A DNA stretch of 33,551 bases from positions 1 through 33,551 of the forward strand of contig MWCL01000018.1 of assembly GCA_002070025.1 (NCBI GenBank), written 5' to 3'. Shown piece by piece: positions 31,312-33,551 of the stretch. Within the stretch, counting starts at the first letter, position 1; the number at the start of each line of letters is the position of its first letter. The notes under the pieces were generated by a model. It did no database searches. It saw only the letters and a program-made list of their open reading frames with translations, and had not been told where the DNA came from. Origin of the DNA: Spirochaetes bacterium ADurb.Bin215. Its GTDB lineage: Bacteria > Spirochaetota > Spirochaetia > Treponematales > Treponemataceae. The position numbers were made by a program, and so were the translations under genes.

Positions 31312-33172
31312 CTTCCTTTTTTCCTTCAAATTGTCAGATAACTCGGTTCCGTTCTTGCATCGCATGCGGGTCGCGTCCATCTATGTGGTAACGGGTGTGT
31401 ACTTTGTTGCCGCCGCGGTGAACCTTTCGTTTGTTCTTGATAAAAAAGCCTATCTTACCGCGGGTTTTCTGGTCGCCTATCTGGTCTTCGCGCTCGTTAC
31501 GCTCATTGTCCTGTGGACAACGCGCAGGACGGAATGGGCAAAGCTCTGTCTGGGATTCTGTGTTCTCCTGCTTATTCTTGAACAGATACTCGATGGCGGC
31601 GGTGTGTTTGGTCTGGGTGTTCTCTATCTTGCGTTCGGTTTTTCTGTCGCGTATCCCCTGTTCGGTATTGTCCCTACGATAGTGTTCATGATTCTATATT
31701 ACAGCGGACTCCTGTTCCGCCTGTCTGCCGGGAACTTTCTTCCCACGTCAATATTCAATAGCTCCGAAATTACTCTCAGAATGCTTATAATTCTCGGTAT
31801 GGCTCTTGTATTGCAGGCAACCACCTGTTTTGCCATTGAAGTGATTATTCGGCATCTGTCCCGTCTGGCTTATTTTGACCAGGTTACCCGCCTCCCGAAC
31901 CGCTTTAAATTTCTGTCCTTCCTTCACGACGGTATTCTCCGAAACCGTAAAGAACCCCGTCCGCTCAGTGTGGTCGCCGTTAAAACCGTGAACATGAACA
32001 AATTGAATACCATGCTTGGAAATGCGCTTGCGGATGATCTGCTCAGGAATGTAGGTTCACGCATTTCGGGCTATCGAAACGCTACCCGGGCCGTAGGCCG
32101 CTGGAGCAGTTCCGTATTTGTGTTGTATACCGATTTGCATGAACTGAGTCATCTGGAGCGGTACACGGCCGAACTGATGGCTGCGCTTTCGGAACCCTAT
32201 CTCGTGGACGGCCGTGTGGTTTCGGTTTTCTTTAACAGTGCGGTAGCCCGGTGTCCCGAAGACTCATGCGAACCCCCTGAACTGGTCAACAAGGCAATCT
32301 CCCTCCTCGAACAAACCCGTTGCCGCCCGGGAGATGTCGCCTTTTATTCCAAAGATATACAGTGCTGCCAGCTCAGGATGTTCAGCCTGCTGGATGATCT
32401 GTCCAATGCCGATTTTGACCGGGACTTTTACCTTGTGTATCAGCCCAAAGTCCGTGTTTCGGACAAGGGTTGTGCGGGAGCGGAGATACTGCTACGCTGG
32501 AATAGCCACGGGCGGGGCGACATTTCCCCGGGCGAATTCATTCCCGTCGCGGAACAATGCGGTATGATTCACCGCATAAGCCGCTGGGTTATTCAGCGCA
32601 GCTTTACCGAGATCGCGGCAATGTCCGCAGCCGATCCAGAACTCTTGCTGGACAAGTTATTCGCGATCAATCTGTCCGTAACCGACCTCTATGACCGGGA
32701 GTTCGTTGACTTCATTGAAATCATGCAACACCGGTACGGGATTCCCTCCTCCGTGATTGAATTTGAAATTACGGAAGGCGTCATGCTCGACGATGATCCC
32801 CGCGTCGCTGAAAACATTGACCAGCTGCTTTTACGAAAATTCAGGATCGCCATAGACGATTTCGGTACCGGATATTCGAGTCTCGGCTACCTGCACCGGT
32901 TACGAGTACATAACCTCAAGATAGACCGGAGCTTTGTTCAGGGTATGTCGGGGCAGGAATCGGGAGACAAATCCGCCCTGATCGATGCGATAATTTCCAT
33001 GAGCAAGTCTCTCAAGATCCAGATAACGGCCGAAGGAGTGGAGACGAGTCAACAGTTTTCGTATCTGGTGGAACGGGGATGCGATCTGGTACAGGGCTTT
33101 CTGTTCAGCAAGGGTCTCAGGAAGGATGAGTACGTGAAGTACTGCCGCATGGCGGCAATACCGGTGGTATAA
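31295..33172 (+). CDS. Membrane c-di-GMP phosphodiesterase (degenerate GGDEF, intact EAL)
   Basis: Up to 625 aa. Residues about 24-185 contain roughly five or six transmembrane helices, a membrane sensor. The GGDEF domain starts normally (FDQVTRLPNR) but its signature is RWSSSVF at 269-275, so diguanylate cyclase activity is not expected. The EAL domain is complete: Glu397 (EILLRW), Asn459, Glu491/Glu494 (EFEITEG), Asp521-Asp522 (DDFGTGYSSL), Lys542 (KIDRSF), Glu580 (AEGVET) and Gln600 (QGFLFSK). It should hydrolyse c-di-GMP. The start is uncertain: the frame begins at TTG 31295 with no Shine-Dalgarno; a TTG at 31331 or ATG 31364 are alternatives. It ends five bases before the palindromic repeat. 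Confidence 0.9.
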   Translation: MFIYYNFLFSFKLSDNSVPFLHRMRVASIYVVTGVYFVAAAVNLSFVLDKKAYLTAGFLVAYLVFALVTLIVLWTTRRTEWAKLCLGFCVLLLILEQILDGGGVFGLGVLYLAFGFSVAYPLFGIVPTIVFMILYYSGLLFRLSAGNFLPTSIFNSSEITLRMLIILGMALVLQATTCFAIEVIIRHLSRLAYFDQVTRLPNRFKFLSFLHDGILRNRKEPRPLSVVAVKTVNMNKLNTMLGNALADDLLRNVGSRISGYRNATRAVGRWSSSVFVLYTDLHELSHLERYTAELMAALSEPYLVDGRVVSVFFNSAVARCPEDSCEPPELVNKAISLLEQTRCRPGDVAFYSKDIQCCQLRMFSLLDDLSNADFDRDFYLVYQPKVRVSDKGCAGAEILLRWNSHGRGDISPGEFIPVAEQCGMIHRISRWVIQRSFTEIAAMSAADPELLLDKLFAINLSVTDLYDREFVDFIEIMQHRYGIPSSVIEFEITEGVMLDDDPRVAENIDQLLLRKFRIAIDDFGTGYSSLGYLHRLRVHNLKIDRSFVQGMSGQESGDKSALIDAIISMSKSLKIQITAEGVETSQQFSYLVERGCDLVQGFLFSKGLRKDEYVKYCRMAAIPVV

Positions 33173-33176
33173 ACAG

Positions 33177-33222
33177 ACTGCTATCAAAATTGTTGAAAAG
33201 TTTTCAACAAAATTGATAGCAG
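33177..33222. repeat. Repeat copy 3 paired with an inverted near-copy (palindrome)
   Basis: The left arm (33177-33198) is the same 22 nt as at 15951 and 15991. The right arm (33201-33222) is its reverse complement apart from two adjacent bases in the centre of the unit. The arms are separated by a single G, so RNA would fold into a long hairpin with a 2x2 internal loop. It fills the gap between two convergent genes. No T-run follows on either strand, so it is not a classical intrinsic terminator. Confidence 0.9.
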
Positions 33223-33236
33223 CAGTGAAGATATCT

Positions 33237-33551
33237 CTAGATGATCATCGCGGAACGCGACCAATCATAGTACTTCGAGGTCAACTCTTCTTCTGACGGC
33301 ATGGCGTACCAGGCTTGTTCCTTTTTGTTTACCAGCGCAAATCCGTCATTTACGATCTGGAAGCGGAAGTTGCCGGCAAAGGTTCGGTCAAGCGTTTTGG
33401 TAACTTTACCCCGCTCGGTTACTGCGGCGATGCATTCGATCAGGTGGCCGAGATTGTGGTCGTACATGGGACCGATGTGGCCGGTATGTTCGAGATCGTC
33501 AAGATCGATAACCTTGAGGTCGCAGTAGCAGAGGGCAGGCAGCGAAATCTT
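33237..33551 (-). CDS. Unrecognised protein, C-terminal part (5' end outside window)
   Basis: The frame is open from the right window edge to a TAG at 33237-33239, giving the last 104 residues. The visible part starts KISLPALCYCDLKVIDLDD and ends DWSRSAMII. It is soluble, with acidic and aromatic residues, and has no motif that I can assign. An internal ATG at 33467 exists, but the upstream codons stay open and look coding, so it is probably not the start. It converges on the EAL gene across the palindrome. Confidence 0.65.
   Translation of the reverse strand, partial: KISLPALCYCDLKVIDLDDLEHTGHIGPMYDHNLGHLIECIAAVTERGKVTKTLDRTFAGNFRFQIVNDGFALVNKKEQAWYAMPSEEELTSKYYDWSRSAMII

Noticed and set aside
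31276-31345. Frameshift at the start of the EAL gene
   Set aside because: The out-of-frame ORF from 31276 stops at 31311, before the T-run where an indel would be most likely, so a simple homopolymer error does not join the frames.
33177-33222. Integron attC site
   Set aside because: The repeat contains GTTGAAA but not the required GTTRRRY/RYYYAAC pair at the ends, and no integrase or cassette array is present.

Overview
The window reads as ordinary chromosomal DNA of a saccharolytic bacterium, most likely a spirochaete of the Treponema/Spirochaeta kind. That placement is inference. It rests on a second, stand-alone EF-G that resembles the spirochaetal recycling-type EF-G2 rather than a str-operon fusA, a homodimeric eukaryote-type glycyl-tRNA synthetase, a type 1A penicillin-binding protein paired with a small ParB-fold protein, a short-lipobox lipoprotein, and moderately high GC. 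There are no tRNA or rRNA genes, no insertion sequences, no phage genes and no CRISPR. About 27 protein genes fill nearly all the DNA; the longest gene-free stretch is about 216 bp (15935-16150).

Layout. 1-2222: end of a sugar ABC permease gene followed by a GH43 beta-xylosidase (xylo-oligosaccharide use). 2229-4897: deoC and thrC, divergent from one 65-bp promoter region, then a dCMP deaminase. 5026-7401: Lon protease, ending in a symmetric terminator shared with a convergent GH3 beta-glucosidase (7458-9734). 9842-12396: EF-G2-like GTPase and an Ogt-type DNA repair methyltransferase. 12481-15934: a lipoprotein of unknown role, gltX, and a secreted or membrane-anchored alpha/beta hydrolase. 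15935-16150: a regulatory region with two tandem copies of an unusual 22-nt repeat. 16151-18693: glyS followed closely by a ROK-family regulator. 18686-21982: nadE and tyrS, divergent. 22082-25140: mrcA-like PBP1A and the ParB-fold gene behind it. 25338-27827: a tightly overlapping four-gene unit (ferredoxin, four-helix membrane protein, LysM/M23 peptidase, PEGA-like exported protein). 27959-31136: an AAA+ ATPase, an ATP-grasp ligase and an unknown protein. 31276-33172: a membrane EAL phosphodiesterase with a dead GGDEF domain, preceded by a tiny upstream ORF. 33177-33222: a near-perfect palindrome built from the same repeat seen upstream of glyS. 33237-33551: 3' end of an unrecognised gene.

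Three threads run across the window. First, promoters are unusually readable: -10 boxes are often TATACT, many with an exact 17-bp spacer. They fall into two classes, those followed by a leader and Shine-Dalgarno sequence (dCMP deaminase, EF-G2, lipoprotein, gltX, the 31136 gene) and those whose -10 ends only 6-8 nt before the start codon and that have no usable Shine-Dalgarno (deoC, thrC, tyrS, PBP1A, the 31276 mini-ORF, possibly lon), which predicts leaderless mRNAs. Second, a 22-nt intergenic repeat occurs three times exactly and once as an inverted near-copy. Third, most convergent gene pairs abut or overlap without a terminator. I did not find a large unmistakable new system; the repeat family, the leaderless class, and the PBP1A/ParB-fold and ferredoxin/M23 operons are the best leads.
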